From Ruminococcus flavefaciens (GTDB lineage Bacteria > Bacillota > Clostridia > Oscillospirales > Ruminococcaceae), in contig SVNH01000004.1 in the NCBI GenBank assembly GCA_015067005.1, positions 124,001 through 188,000 of the forward strand: a DNA stretch of 64,000 nucleotides. The letters run 5' to 3'. The position numbers were made by a program, and so were the translations under genes. Position 1 is the first letter of the stretch. Each line of letters opens with the position of its first letter. The notes under the pieces are model-generated. The model searched no databases. It was not told the origin of the DNA and saw only the letters and a list, made by a program, of their open reading frames with translations. This document shows, one piece after another, positions 10,411 to 20,140 of this stretch.

Positions 10411-11004
10411 ATGTCCGGTCTTGAAAATATTCTGAGTATAATAGACTCACAGCAGAAAGAAAATGAAAAAAAGATAATGGATTCCGCTGAAAATAAGGTC
10501 AGGGAGATAATGTCCGAAGCCGAAGATAAAGCCGATAAAGCTTATAAGGAATACATCCAGCGCGCAGCTATAAAGAACGAGCATGATTATGAAACTGCCT
10601 GTTCTTCAATTGATTCAGCAATGAAGCGAAAGATACTCGACTATAAGGTAACACGTATCAATGAAGCCATTGAAAAGGCTTATCAGAAGCTCCATAGCCT
10701 TCCGGACACTGAATATTTTCAGCTTATAGAAAAGCTTGCAAAACGTGATCTCCGCAAAGGAGACGGTGTGATCTCCATGTGCAGCTATGATCTTAAAAGA
10801 CTTCCGGCTGATTTTAAAGACAAACTTTCAAAAGCAGCCTCAGATAAAGGCGGCAGTATAACGATCTCAGATGAACCAGCCGATATTACTGACGGCTTCA
10901 TTCTCACATACGGAAACATTTCTGAGAATTATAGTTTTCGTGCTGTACTTGAAGCCGAAAAAGAAACTGTAAGAGACATAACTGCAAGAGAGTTATTCAG
11001 GTAG
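10411..11004 (+). CDS. ntpE: V-type ATPase subunit E (peripheral stalk)
   Basis: A 197-residue protein: an N-terminal charged helix (about residues 1-90) that would pair with NtpF, then a mixed alpha/beta C-terminal domain ending with the family-typical DGFILTYGNISENYSFRAVLE and a helix. It links the catalytic head to the membrane stator. A good ribosome binding site (acggagga) precedes the ATG, and the spacing to both neighbours is short, consistent with one operon. Confidence 0.9.
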   Translation: MSGLENILSIIDSQQKENEKKIMDSAENKVREIMSEAEDKADKAYKEYIQRAAIKNEHDYETACSSIDSAMKRKILDYKVTRINEAIEKAYQKLHSLPDTEYFQLIEKLAKRDLRKGDGVISMCSYDLKRLPADFKDKLSKAASDKGGSITISDEPADITDGFILTYGNISENYSFRAVLEAEKETVRDITARELFR

Positions 11005-11012
11005 GTGACAGG

Positions 11013-11945
11013 ATGAGCAATACAGAATATGCAAGCGCAGTTGCAGCTATAAAAGCTATGGAATCCACTCTCCTGAGCCGCAATGATATAGAGCAGCTTA
11101 TCAACACTTCTACACTTAATGAGTTAAAAACACTGCTTGAATCAAAGGCTGCTTCAGACGACCTGAATGAAGTATGGGATATGCTCTCAGCATATGCACC
11201 CGATTGCGAAGAACTGAAGATCCTGCTCTACCGCAACGATTTTCACAATCTGAAAGCCGTACTGAAAGCTATGCTCTCAGGCAGAGATCCGGCACACTAT
11301 TATATTGCGCCGTCAAACGTTCCGCTTGAAACACTTGTTTCAGCATTTTCATCCAAGGAGTTTGATCTGCTGCCGAAATACATGGCAGAGACTGCTGAAA
11401 AAGCTTACGAAACGGCAACTCTTACTCTTGATGGTCAGCTTTCGGATTCATATATAGACTCCGCTGCTCTTGCAGCAATGCAGAAAAGTGCAGATGAAAC
11501 CGGTAATGCCTTCATGCAGAAATTCGCACAGCTAATAACTGTCTGTGCCGATATAAAAACTGCATACAGATGCAGTGTCATGAACAAGTCGCGGCAGTTT
11601 CTTGAAACAGCTGTCTGCGGCAGCAGAGAACTTGATAAAGAGTCGCTCATAAGAGCAGCGCTCGCCGGAACTGATCCTTTACTAAGCTTCCTTGAAGGAA
11701 CCGTCTATAAAGAGACAGCTGAAATGCTTAAAGAATCTCCGGCACAGTTTGAAAAATGGTGCGACGATGTCATGATAGATCATGCAGAATCAGCAAGGGT
11801 CATGGCGTTCGGAATAGAGCCTCTTGCAGCGTACTATATCGCAAAAGAGGCTGAGATCAAGAACCTGCGTATACTGAAAGTATGCAAGGAATGTGGAGCA
11901 GACCGCGAAACTATCACGGAAAGGATGAGGAAACTCTATGTATAA
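11013..11945 (+). CDS. ntpC: V-type ATPase subunit C (rotor-ring cap, d-subunit homologue)
   Basis: A 310-residue all-helical protein with the family features YASAVAAIKAMESTLLSR at the N-terminus, LLYRNDFHNLKAVLKA in the first third and FGIEPLAAYYIAKEAEIKNLRIL near the end. It caps the membrane ring and couples it to the central shaft. It overlaps the next gene by eight bases, which suggests translational coupling. Confidence 0.92.
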   Translation: MSNTEYASAVAAIKAMESTLLSRNDIEQLINTSTLNELKTLLESKAASDDLNEVWDMLSAYAPDCEELKILLYRNDFHNLKAVLKAMLSGRDPAHYYIAPSNVPLETLVSAFSSKEFDLLPKYMAETAEKAYETATLTLDGQLSDSYIDSAALAAMQKSADETGNAFMQKFAQLITVCADIKTAYRCSVMNKSRQFLETAVCGSRELDKESLIRAALAGTDPLLSFLEGTVYKETAEMLKESPAQFEKWCDDVMIDHAESARVMAFGIEPLAAYYIAKEAEIKNLRILKVCKECGADRETITERMRKLYV

Positions 11946-12249
11946 AGTTGCTGTAATAGGCGATAGTGCAAGTGTATCCGGATTTGCAGCACTTGGACTT
12001 TCCGTTTTTCGTGAAACTGAACCGGAAAAAGTAAAAAAACTTATCTCAAAACTCGCTGCAAGCGAGTTTGCAGTGATATACATTACTGAGCCGGCGGCTG
12101 CACTTGTTAGCGACACTATAAACAAATACAGAAACAGCAAGCTGCCTTCGATAGTGCTCATACCTTCAATAGAGGGAAATACCGGCGACGGTATGCGAGC
12201 ACTGCATGAAGCCGTAGAGAAGGCAGTCGGCTCAGATATTTTGAATTAG
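11938..12249 (+). CDS. ntpG: V-type ATPase subunit F (NtpG, central shaft)
   Basis: A 103-residue alpha/beta protein beginning YKVAVIGDSASVSGFAALGL, the usual V-ATPase F-subunit start, with the IYITEPAA strand and the IVLIPSIEG strand. It binds subunit D in the rotating shaft. Its place between ntpC and ntpA matches NtpG of E. hirae. Confidence 0.92.
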   Translation: MYKVAVIGDSASVSGFAALGLSVFRETEPEKVKKLISKLAASEFAVIYITEPAAALVSDTINKYRNSKLPSIVLIPSIEGNTGDGMRALHEAVEKAVGSDILN

Positions 12250-12269
12250 AAAGAGGCTGATGATCCCCG

Positions 12270-14042
12270 ATGAGCAGTATTGGAAAAATAGTAAAAATAT
12301 CCGGTCCGCTTGTAGTTGCTGAGGGCATGAGAGACTCAAATATGTTCGACGTTGTCCGCGTCAGCAGCAAGAGACTGATAGGTGAAATAATTGAAATGCA
12401 CGGCGACCGTGCTTCAATACAGGTATACGAAGAGACCTCCGGACTTGGTACAGGAGAAGAAGTTGAATCCACCGGCGAACCAATGAGCGTTGAACTCGGT
12501 CCCGGACTTATAGGCAGTATATTCGATGGTATCCAGCGTCCGCTTGACGACATACGCAAAGCCTGCGGAAACAATCTTCTTCAGAGAGGCGTTGAAGTGC
12601 CTTCACTGAAAAGAGACATTCTCTGGAAATTTGAGCCTTCTGTAAAAACAGGGGATAAGGTCGTGGGCGGTGACGTCATAGGCACAGTGCAGGAAACTGA
12701 CATTGTCCTTCACAAGATAATGGTACCTAACGGGGTTGAAGGCACCGTAAAAACCATCGGATCCGGAGAATTCCATGTTGATGATACAGTATGCGTAATT
12801 GAGACCGCAAAGGGAGATAAGAACGTTACATTACTCCAGAAATGGGGCGTAAGAAAAGGCAGACCTTACAAGAAAAAGCTTTCTCCGGATATGCCGCTCA
12901 TAACAGGTCAGCGAGTAGTTGATTGTCTCTTCCCGATAGCAAAGGGCGGAGTTGCAGCTATCCCGGGACCTTTCGGAAGCGGCAAGACCGTTACCCAGCA
13001 CCAGCTTGCAAAATGGGCAGACGCTGATATTATCGTATATATCGGCTGCGGCGAGCGCGGAAACGAAATGACCGATGTTCTCAATGAATTTCCTGAACTG
13101 ATAGATCCTAACACTGGAAAATCACTTATGGAGCGTACAGTTCTTATCGCAAACACATCCGATATGCCTGTCGCAGCGCGTGAAGCCTCGGTTTATACAG
13201 GTATCACTATCGCTGAATACTACCGTGATATGGGCTATTCAGTTGCACTTATGGCTGATTCGACATCACGTTGGGCAGAAGCGCTTCGTGAAATGTCCGG
13301 ACGTCTCGAAGAAATGCCCGGCGATGAGGGCTATCCCGCTTACCTCGGAAGCCGTCTTGCACAGTTCTATGAACGCGCGGGACGAGTTATCTCAAACGGT
13401 ACTGAGGGCAGGGAAGGTGCGCTTTCAGTTATCGGAGCAGTATCACCTCCGGGCGGCGATATCTCTGAACCTGTATCTCAGGCAACACTGAGAATAGTAA
13501 AGGTGTTCTGGGGACTTGATTCAAATCTTGCGTATCAGAGACACTTCCCGGCTATAAACTGGCTTACAAGCTATTCACTCTATGCAGATTCACTTGCAAA
13601 GTGGTACGATAACAATGTTTCTGTTGACTGGATGAAGAACAGAGCACGTTTTATGGCTATACTCCACGATGAAGCTGAACTTAAAGAAATAGTGAAGCTC
13701 ATCGGTATGGACGCGCTGTCCGCCTCTGACCGTCTCAAAATGGAAACAGCACGTTCGATTCGTGAGGACTTCCTGCACCAGCTTGCATTCCATGAAGTTG
13801 ACACCTACACAAGCCTGAAAAAGCAGCTGTTCATGATGAAGCTGATACTCAATTTTAATGATGAAGCAAACGAGGCAGTCAAGAATGGTGCAGATATAGA
13901 AGAAGTTTCAACGCTGCCGGTACGCGAAAAGATCGGACGTTTCAAATACGTTCCGGAAGAAAAGACAGATGAAGAATTCAGCAGACTTTCAGTCGAAATA
14001 TCCTCAGAACTTGACGATCTGCTGAGAAGGGAGCAAGACTGA
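12270..14042 (+). CDS. ntpA: V-type ATPase catalytic subunit A
   Basis: A 590-residue catalytic subunit. It has an N-terminal beta-barrel, then the non-homologous insertion typical of A subunits (about residues 115-185, [16 protein letters not shown] onward). The nucleotide-binding domain has the P-loop GPFGSGKT with Lys239, and the catalytic glutamate region is GCGERGNEM. Further hallmarks are [31 protein letters not shown] and a helical C-terminal domain. The stop codon overlaps the ntpB start by one base (TGATG). Confidence 0.98.
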   Translation: MSSIGKIVKISGPLVVAEGMRDSNMFDVVRVSSKRLIGEIIEMHGDRASIQVYEETSGLGTGEEVESTGEPMSVELGPGLIGSIFDGIQRPLDDIRKACGNNLLQRGVEVPSLKRDILWKFEPSVKTGDKVVGGDVIGTVQETDIVLHKIMVPNGVEGTVKTIGSGEFHVDDTVCVIETAKGDKNVTLLQKWGVRKGRPYKKKLSPDMPLITGQRVVDCLFPIAKGGVAAIPGPFGSGKTVTQHQLAKWADADIIVYIGCGERGNEMTDVLNEFPELIDPNTGKSLMERTVLIANTSDMPVAAREASVYTGITIAEYYRDMGYSVALMADSTSRWAEALREMSGRLEEMPGDEGYPAYLGSRLAQFYERAGRVISNGTEGREGALSVIGAVSPPGGDISEPVSQATLRIVKVFWGLDSNLAYQRHFPAINWLTSYSLYADSLAKWYDNNVSVDWMKNRARFMAILHDEAELKEIVKLIGMDALSASDRLKMETARSIREDFLHQLAFHEVDTYTSLKKQLFMMKLILNFNDEANEAVKNGADIEEVSTLPVREKIGRFKYVPEEKTDEEFSRLSVEISSELDDLLRREQD

Positions 14043-15418
14043 TGCCAAGAGAATACAGAACGATAGAAGAAGCAGCAGGTCCTCTACTGCTCGTAAAAGA
14101 CGTTGAAAACGTAACATACGGCGAACTCGCTGAGATACGGCTTACTAACGGCGAAAGAAGACGCTGCCGCGTCTTAGAAATAGACGGTACAAATGCACTT
14201 GTTCAGCTGTTTGATAATGCTGCCGGAATCAATTTAAAAGACAGCAGCGTAGTATTTTCAGGTCATCAGATGGAACTTGGAGTTTCCGAAGATATGCTCG
14301 GACGTGTATTTGACGGTATGGGCAGACCTATTGACGATGGTCCTGAGATCATTCCTGAAATGCGAATGGATGTAAACGGACTGCCAATGAATCCGGTTTC
14401 AAGAAAATATCCACAGGAATTCATCCAGACCGGAGTTTCGGCTATTGACGGGCTCAACACACTCGTAAGAGGTCAGAAACTACCTATATTCTCAGCAAGC
14501 GGACTTCCTCATGCACAATTTGCTGCACAAATCGCACGTCAGGCAAAAGTCAGAGGAAAAGATGAGCAGTTCGCGGTAGTTTTTGCCGCAATGGGTATAA
14601 CATTTGAGGAATCCGAATATTTCGTTGACAGCTTCCGCTCAACAGGAGCACTTGACAGAACTGTACTTTTTATAAACCTTGCAAATGATTCAGCGATAGA
14701 ACGTCTTGCGACACCGAAAATGGCACTTACAGCCGCTGAGTATCTTGCGTTTGAAAAGGGAATGCACGTATTGGTAATCCTTACCGATATTACAAACTAC
14801 GCTGACGCGCTCAGAGAAGTATCCGCAGCACGTAAGGAAGTTCCCGGAAGGCGCGGATACCCTGGCTATATGTACACCGACCTCGCAACTATATACGAAC
14901 GCGCAGGCAGACAGGAAGGCAAAGAGGGAAGTATCACAATGATACCGATACTGACAATGCCTGAGGACGACAAAACTCATCCTATCCCTGACCTTACCGG
15001 ATATATCACTGAGGGACAGATAATCCTCTCACGCGAACTCTACCGTAAGGGTATAAATCCGCCGGTAGACGTTCTGCCTTCACTCTCACGTCTTAAGGAT
15101 AAAGGTATCGGCGAGGGCAAGACACGCGCTGACCATTCCGACACAATGAATCAGCTCTTCTCAGCCTATGCAAGAGGTAAAGACGCTAAGGAACTCATGG
15201 TAGTTCTCGGTGAAGCTGCACTTACTCCGACAGACCTCATCTACGCTAAATTTGCTGATGAATTCGAGCGCAGGTATGTTTCGCAAGGCTTTGAAAACAA
15301 CCGCAGCATTGAAGACACACTGTCTATCGGCTGGGAACTCCTCAAACTGCTTCCGCGCAGCGAGTTGAGACGTATCAGAGAAGAATACCTCGTTAAATAC
15401 TACGATACCCAGAAATGA
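14042..15418 (+). CDS. ntpB: V-type ATPase regulatory subunit B
   Basis: A 458-residue subunit homologous to A but with a degenerate nucleotide site: the P-loop position reads [12 protein letters not shown], as is normal for B subunits. Other conserved blocks are [62 protein letters not shown] and [13 protein letters not shown]. It alternates with subunit A in the hexameric head. Confidence 0.98.
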   Translation: MPREYRTIEEAAGPLLLVKDVENVTYGELAEIRLTNGERRRCRVLEIDGTNALVQLFDNAAGINLKDSSVVFSGHQMELGVSEDMLGRVFDGMGRPIDDGPEIIPEMRMDVNGLPMNPVSRKYPQEFIQTGVSAIDGLNTLVRGQKLPIFSASGLPHAQFAAQIARQAKVRGKDEQFAVVFAAMGITFEESEYFVDSFRSTGALDRTVLFINLANDSAIERLATPKMALTAAEYLAFEKGMHVLVILTDITNYADALREVSAARKEVPGRRGYPGYMYTDLATIYERAGRQEGKEGSITMIPILTMPEDDKTHPIPDLTGYITEGQIILSRELYRKGINPPVDVLPSLSRLKDKGIGEGKTRADHSDTMNQLFSAYARGKDAKELMVVLGEAALTPTDLIYAKFADEFERRYVSQGFENNRSIEDTLSIGWELLKLLPRSELRRIREEYLVKYYDTQK

Positions 15419-15428
15419 GGTGACGTGA

Positions 15429-16079
15429 GTGGCAAGACTTAACGTTAATCCGACCCGAATGGAACTGAGCAAACTCAAAACTAAGCTAACCTCAGCAAGA
15501 AGGGGACACAAGCTTCTGAAAGATAAGCGTGATGAACTTATGCGTCAGTTCATGAACCTCATCAAGGAAAACAGACAGCTACGTTCAGAGGTCGAAGCTG
15601 CGATCTCAACTGCTAATAAGTACATGGCAGTAGCAGGTTCAGTAATGCAAAGAGAAGTTCTTGAGACCGCTCTCATGCTTCCGAAGCAGGAAGTTGAGCT
15701 TCAGGTTGATGAAAAAAATGTAATGAGCGTTAATATACCGGTGTTCAGTCCGAAATACCGTACAAACGACAGTAACGATATATATTCTTACGGAACTGCT
15801 TTCACTTCGATCGACCTCGATGGTGCTGTGAGTTCACTCAGCGAAGTATTCCCGAAAATGATACGCCTTGCAGAGATCGAAAAAGCGTGTCAGCTTATGG
15901 CGGATGAAATTGAAAAGACCCGCCGCCGTGTAAATGCACTTGAACACATAATGATACCTGATTACGAAGAGACTATCAAATTCATAACAATGAAGCTTTC
16001 CGAAAACGAAAGAAGTACCACAACTTCACTTATGAAGGTAAAGGATATGGTACTCAAACAGAATCATAATTACCACTGA
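15429..16079 (+). CDS. ntpD: V-type ATPase subunit D (central shaft)
   Basis: A 216-residue long coiled-coil subunit. The start is a GTG at 15429 giving MARLNVNPTRMELSKLKTKL, the conserved N-terminus; gaggtgac lies just upstream. The C-terminal helix includes RRRVNALEHIMIPDYEETIKFI, also conserved. It forms the rotor axle with subunit F. It is the last gene of the operon; no ntpH or ntpJ homologue follows, so a linked K+ transporter as in E. hirae is absent here. Confidence 0.96.
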   Translation: MARLNVNPTRMELSKLKTKLTSARRGHKLLKDKRDELMRQFMNLIKENRQLRSEVEAAISTANKYMAVAGSVMQREVLETALMLPKQEVELQVDEKNVMSVNIPVFSPKYRTNDSNDIYSYGTAFTSIDLDGAVSSLSEVFPKMIRLAEIEKACQLMADEIEKTRRRVNALEHIMIPDYEETIKFITMKLSENERSTTTSLMKVKDMVLKQNHNYH

Positions 16080-16088
16080 TAAAAGATA

Positions 16089-16125
16089 ATCCCCGAAGCA
16101 CTTATTGCTGCTACGGGGATCTTTT
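16089..16125 (+). terminator. Terminator of the V-ATPase operon
   Basis: The stem atccccg / cggggat (16089-16095 with 16114-16120) has an inner agca/tgct pairing and is followed by cttttt. Confidence 0.85.
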
Positions 16126-16146
16126 TGAACTTAGTTAAATCAGAAG

Positions 16147-16470
16147 CTACATTATTATTTCCGACTGAAAATACTGTTCCTGAAACTGTATTTGCTCCAG
16201 TATTTCTTCTTTATCAAACGAAGTATTCGTGGGGCAAACTACCCACTTTTCCTCAACATCATTGTATCTGTGAACTATGGCAATTATTTTGCCTGTGAAT
16301 CTATCAACAGGCTTATCAACGCCTAAAATGTATGCATCCTGTTCTTCGCCGTCGGGAGCGATCAATCCTTCTATATATCCATAGTTGATTGGATAATACA
16401 TATCCTTGTATACCGGATGATAACTGCCGAGCGGTCTGTCAACAGTAACAGTAACTATATCGCCGATCAT
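16147..16470 (-). CDS. Short family I inorganic pyrophosphatase-like protein
   Basis: A 107-residue protein, MIGDIVTVTVDRPLGSYHP at the N-terminus, then YYPINYGYIEG, DGEEQDAYILG and GKIIAIVHRYND. This resembles the core of family I pyrophosphatases, but full-length enzymes are about 170-200 residues and carry a DxDPxD metal site. Here the matching region reads GEEQDAYI, so one or more metal ligands appear changed. Short relatives of this kind are common in Firmicutes and are often named inorganic pyrophosphatase; activity is uncertain. The ribosome binding site aggagg is ideal. Confidence 0.75.
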   Translation of the reverse strand: MIGDIVTVTVDRPLGSYHPVYKDMYYPINYGYIEGLIAPDGEEQDAYILGVDKPVDRFTGKIIAIVHRYNDVEEKWVVCPTNTSFDKEEILEQIQFQEQYFQSEIIM

Positions 16471-16571
16471 TTTTCCTCCTTAGTATCATTGATAGCATTT
16501 TCAAACCACTGATAACAGCAAAACCTGGGATATGCCTCAGTTTTGCTTTACTATTTGATTATTGGGATAAA

Positions 16572-16793
16572 TCAGGATCTATGAAACATATCAATTACCG
16601 TCAACACAATTATTGTGATCGAAGGAATTAAAGCTATACAACCAAATATTCTGAGAACAATTCCTAATTTTTTATGTTCTTTCTTGTTGTATAATATTGT
16701 TCCAACAATAATAAGAGCCATTCCAATGCTCAAAACCATCCAAACTATCACAACTACAATAAGCAATGCTAACAATAAACTGATAAAAGCCAT
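16572..16793 (-). CDS. Small two-helix membrane protein of unknown function
   Basis: A 73-residue protein with two hydrophobic segments: about residues 3-35 (probably one helix and a re-entrant part) and 45-67, separated by a basic loop NKKEHKKLG. The ATG has gagga eight bases upstream. I recognise no family. A hairpin at about 16516-16552 lies downstream on this strand. The composition and good ribosome binding site argue that it is a real gene. Confidence 0.6.
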   Translation of the reverse strand: MAFISLLLALLIVVVIVWMVLSIGMALIIVGTILYNKKEHKKLGIVLRIFGCIALIPSITIIVLTVIDMFHRS

Positions 16794-16840
16794 CTTCTCA
16801 TCCTCTGGATACCGATCCGATTTATATTACAGTATCATAA

Positions 16841-16865
16841 GAACGCTGCCGTTAAGGCAGCGTTC
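16841..16865 (-). terminator. Hairpin after pnp
   Basis: A perfect 10-bp GC-rich stem, gaacgctgcc / ggcagcgttc, begins eight bases past the pnp stop on the minus strand. The following T content (ttat) is weak, so it may also act as a 3' stabilising hairpin. Confidence 0.65.
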
Positions 16866-16872
16866 TCGTTTA

Positions 16873-18987
16873 TTACTTATTCTGTTTAGCTTCAATGTCT
16901 GCAAGAGCATCCTTGCGTGAGAGGTTGATCCTGCCCTGACGGTCGATCTCAGTAACCTTTACAACGATCTCATCACCGACAGTAACAACGTCCTCGACCT
17001 TTTCAACTCTCTGCTTATCAAGCTTGGAGATATGAACAAGTCCGTCAACACCCGGAACGATCTCAACGAAAGCACCGAAGTCCATAAGTCTTACTACCTT
17101 ACCGCGGTAGATAGCTCCAACCTCAGGACCATTAGCGATAGTCTCAACGATCTGAAGAGCCTTTCTTGCGTTATCGCCATTTACACCGCTGATGAATACG
17201 TTGCCTTCATCATTGATGTCGATCTTAACATCACAGTCCGCAGAGATCTTCTGGATGACCTTACCGCCCTGACCGATAACTTCGCGTATCTTCTCAACAG
17301 GTATCTTAGTCTGAAGCATCTTAGGAGCGTACTTGTTAACACTTGATCTTGGCTCAGGTATAGCCTTGAGCATGATCTCATCAAGGATATAGAGACGAGC
17401 CTTTCTTGTCTTCTCGAAAGCTTCCTTGATGATAGCCGGTGTAAGACCATCGACCTTGATGTCGACCTGAATAGCAGTGATACCCTTATGAGTACCGCCA
17501 ACCTTGAAGTCCATATCGCCGAAGAAGTCTTCAAGCCCCTGAATATCTACCATTGTCATGAACTCATCGCTGTCCGGCTTAGTGATAAGACCGCAGGATA
17601 TACCGGCAACAGGAGCCTTGATCGGAACACCTGCATCCATAAGAGCAAGTGTAGAACCGCATATCGAGCCCTGAGATGTTGAACCATTAGAGGAGAGCAC
17701 CTCAGAAACAAGTCTGAGAGCATAAGGGAATTCCTCAACCGGAGGGATAACAGGAGCGAGAGCTCTTTCAGCAAGAGCACCGTGACCGATCTCTCTTCTT
17801 CCAGGACCTCTGCTTGGCTTAGTTTCACCAACAGAATAGCTCGGGAAGTTGTACTGGTGCATATATCTCTTTGTCTCTTCTTCATCAAGACCGTCAAGCT
17901 TCTGAGCATCGCTGACAGGTCCGAGAGTAGCGATAGTAAGAACCTGAGTCTGACCTCTTGTGAAAAGACCTGAACCGTGAACTCTTGGGAGAAGACCAAC
18001 TTCTGCAGCGAGAGGACGTATCTCATCGATACCTCTTCCGTCAACACGCTTGCCCTCATAGAGCCAGTTACGAACGATCTTCTTCTGGAGCTTGTAGATG
18101 CACTCGTCGATCATAGCGATCTGCTCAGGGTACTTCTCATCGAAGTTAGCGTGGATGTCATCAACGATAGGAGCGAGTCTCTCATCGCGGACATTCTTGT
18201 CATTAGTATCAAGAGCGAACTTAACACGGTCAGCAGCGAAAGCCTCGATAGCATCGAACATATCGTGATCAACTTCCATAGACTCGAAAGCGAACTTAGG
18301 CTTACCGATCTGTGCGCGGATATCATTGATGAAAGCGACCATCTTCTTTATCTCTTCGTGACCTGTAAGAATGGCCTCAAGCATAGTATCCTCAGGAACT
18401 TCGTTAGCGCCTGCCTCGATCATAACGATCTTTTCAGCAGTACCAGCAACAGTAAGAACGAGATCAGTCTTTGCTCTCTGCTCAAGAGTAGGATTGAGTA
18501 CGATCTGTCCGTCAACAAGACCAACAGCGATACCTGCAATAGGACCGTTCCACGGAATATCTGAGATAGAGATAGCGATAGAAGTAGCTATCATACCAGC
18601 GATCTCAGGTGAATTATCAGGCTCAACAGCAAGAACTGTCATAACAACAGAAACATCATTTCTCATGTCCTTAGGGAAGAGAGGACGAATAGGTCTGTCA
18701 ACGCAGCGTGAAGTGAGGATAGCCTTTTCAGTTGGCTTGCCTTCGCGCTTTGTGAAGCTGCCCGGGATCTTGCCTACTGAATAAAGTCTCTCTTCGTAGT
18801 CAACTGAGAGAGGGAAGAAGTCAACGCCTTCTCTTGGCTTTGCACTTGCAGTAACGTTAGCCATAACGACTGTTTCGCCGTATCTTACCCAGCATGAACC
18901 GTTAGAAAGTCCGCAGGTTTTTCCTGTTTCAACTACGAGCGGTCTGCCGGCATAAGTAGTTTCAAATTTTCTGTAATTTTCAAACAT
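16873..18987 (-). CDS. pnp: Polyribonucleotide nucleotidyltransferase (PNPase)
   Basis: A 704-residue 3'-5' phosphorolytic RNA exonuclease. Two RNase PH-like domains (about residues 10-230 and 315-550) flank a helical linker. A KH domain (PVEKIREVIGQGGKVIQKI) and an S1 domain (GAIYRGKVVRLMDFGAFVEIVPGVDGLVHISKL) follow. The catalytic-core block GSTSQGSICGSTLALMDAGVP is intact. aggaggtatatc precedes the ATG. The gene follows rpsO, the near-universal bacterial order. Its leader carries a long hairpin, described separately. Confidence 0.98.
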   Translation of the reverse strand: MFENYRKFETTYAGRPLVVETGKTCGLSNGSCWVRYGETVVMANVTASAKPREGVDFFPLSVDYEERLYSVGKIPGSFTKREGKPTEKAILTSRCVDRPIRPLFPKDMRNDVSVVMTVLAVEPDNSPEIAGMIATSIAISISDIPWNGPIAGIAVGLVDGQIVLNPTLEQRAKTDLVLTVAGTAEKIVMIEAGANEVPEDTMLEAILTGHEEIKKMVAFINDIRAQIGKPKFAFESMEVDHDMFDAIEAFAADRVKFALDTNDKNVRDERLAPIVDDIHANFDEKYPEQIAMIDECIYKLQKKIVRNWLYEGKRVDGRGIDEIRPLAAEVGLLPRVHGSGLFTRGQTQVLTIATLGPVSDAQKLDGLDEEETKRYMHQYNFPSYSVGETKPSRGPGRREIGHGALAERALAPVIPPVEEFPYALRLVSEVLSSNGSTSQGSICGSTLALMDAGVPIKAPVAGISCGLITKPDSDEFMTMVDIQGLEDFFGDMDFKVGGTHKGITAIQVDIKVDGLTPAIIKEAFEKTRKARLYILDEIMLKAIPEPRSSVNKYAPKMLQTKIPVEKIREVIGQGGKVIQKISADCDVKIDINDEGNVFISGVNGDNARKALQIVETIANGPEVGAIYRGKVVRLMDFGAFVEIVPGVDGLVHISKLDKQRVEKVEDVVTVGDEIVVKVTEIDRQGRINLSRKDALADIEAKQNK

Positions 18988-19032
18988 GATATACCTCCTG
19001 AAAAATTAAGTGTATCTATCAGGAACGAGCTC

Positions 19033-19102
19033 TTAGAAGTTAGAGGCAAAAACTTATAAGCAGCCAGATAGCCGGATCAAAGCGCTTGCCTCTGACTTCT
19101 AA
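19033..19102 (-). promoter_or_regulatory. Long stem-loop in the pnp leader
   Basis: The 17-base arms 19033-19049 and 19086-19102 pair in full, counting one G-U wobble, around a 36-base loop. This is a long double-stranded segment 45 to 115 bases upstream of the pnp start. In E. coli a comparable leader hairpin is cut by RNase III and lets PNPase repress its own mRNA. The same role here is inferred. Confidence 0.6.
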
Positions 19103-19124
19103 ACCCGATTCTCTAATAGACGTA

Positions 19125-19153
19125 AAGGCAGAAGGGGGAACCCCCTCTGCCTT
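19125..19153 (-). terminator. Intercistronic terminator between rpsO and pnp
   Basis: A 13-bp GC-rich stem (aaggcaga plus aggggg with ccccct plus ctgcctt, one bulge) lies right after the rpsO stop on the minus strand. The T-tract is short, so partial read-through into pnp is expected. Confidence 0.7.
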
Positions 19154-19166
19154 AGTAAACATATGA

Positions 19167-19433
19167 TTACTTACGGAGACCGAGCTTCTCAACGATAGCA
19201 CGGTATCTGTTGATGTCCTTCTTCTTGAGATAAGCAAGAAGGTTACGTCTGTGGCCAACCATCTTAAGAAGACCTCTTCTTGAGTGGTGATCGTTCTTGT
19301 GGATCTTAAGGTGAGCAGTAAGATCGTTTATTCTTCTTGTGAGAATAGCGATCTGAACCTCAGGAGATCCTGTGTCGTTTTCGTGAGTTCTGTTAGCCTC
19401 AATAACGGCTGTCTTTTCATCTTTCAGTAACAT
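19167..19433 (-). CDS. rpsO: 30S ribosomal protein S15
   Basis: An 88-residue S15, the normal size, with the conserved blocks [36 protein letters not shown] and [14 protein letters not shown]15 binds 16S rRNA early in small-subunit assembly. The start at 19433 has gaggtg seven bases upstream; the 17-residue longer frame has no ribosome binding site and is rejected. Confidence 0.98.
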   Translation of the reverse strand: MLLKDEKTAVIEANRTHENDTGSPEVQIAILTRRINDLTAHLKIHKNDHHSRRGLLKMVGHRRNLLAYLKKKDINRYRAIVEKLGLRK

Positions 19434-19522
19434 TGAAAGCACCTCTGAATAATAAATATTCCGCAAACTCAGTACAGGGTGCATATCGAGGACAAGCCCA
19501 TGACCAAGTACACGGTGATAAT

Positions 19523-19551
19523 ATTATAACACATAAATTCTTACTTGTAAA
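19523..19551 (-). promoter_or_regulatory. Promoter of rpsO-pnp
   Basis: On the minus strand: TTTACA (19551-19546), a 17-bp spacer and TATAAT (19528-19523). The leader before rpsO would be about 85 nt, long enough for S15 feedback control. Confidence 0.7.
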
Positions 19552-19642
19552 GAACTTTTTCAAAATTATACTGATATTTTTTTATTTTTTCTTAAAAAGT
19601 ACATTAATATATGTAATTCACCAAAAATATTCATGTTTATTG

Positions 19643-19671
19643 TTGACTATTAGAAGGATTTGTGTTAAAAT
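19643..19671 (+). promoter_or_regulatory. Promoter of the PH-domain/FkbM unit
   Basis: TTGACT (19643-19648), a 17-bp spacer and TAAAAT (19666-19671). Confidence 0.7.
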
Positions 19672-19715
19672 ATAATTAGCATACTCATATGAATATCATG
19701 ACGGAGGTATTACTG

Positions 19716-20126
19716 ATGAAAAAAGATGCATTCAAATATGTTTGGACTGATAAAAAACGTACACTATTCGGGCTTCCGCTTTCATTCACTCGTTATTTCC
19801 TTACTGAAACCAAGTTCATCACAAGAACAGGTTTTCTCAGTGTTGATGAGGATGAAATAGATCTCTACAAGATAACCGATAAGAAAGTAAGATTTCCTTT
19901 CTTCCAGAGACTTTTCAAATGCGGTTCAATAATAATATACAGTCGTGATGCTGACACTCCATCCAAAGAGATACATTGCATCAAAAACGTAAGACAGGTA
20001 TCCGAACTTATTGATAAATACCTTAATATTATGCGCGATAAGTACGGTATCAGAGGCAGAGATATGATGAACTTCCACGATCACTATGACGATGTGGATA
20101 CAAGCAATGATTTTGATATTGTTTAA
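19716..20126 (+). CDS. PH-like domain protein of unknown function
   Basis: A 136-residue soluble protein. The pattern LSFTRYFLTETKFITRTGFLSVDEDEIDLYKITDKKV followed by GSIIIYSRDADTPSKEIHCIKNVRQVSELI is what bacterial PH domains (bPH_2 / YdbS type) look like, but here without the usual membrane helices. The C-terminal tail is acidic and histidine-rich (MMNFHDHYDDVDTSNDFDIV). The start at 19716 has ggagg upstream. It is followed 14 bases later by the FkbM gene. The role is unknown. Confidence 0.7.
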   Translation: MKKDAFKYVWTDKKRTLFGLPLSFTRYFLTETKFITRTGFLSVDEDEIDLYKITDKKVRFPFFQRLFKCGSIIIYSRDADTPSKEIHCIKNVRQVSELIDKYLNIMRDKYGIRGRDMMNFHDHYDDVDTSNDFDIV

Positions 20127-20140
20127 GCGGCGGTGATATA

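Noticed and set aside
17556-18564. Long frames on both strands inside pnp
   Set aside because: They are shadows of pnp codon usage, without ribosome binding sites or recognisable domains.
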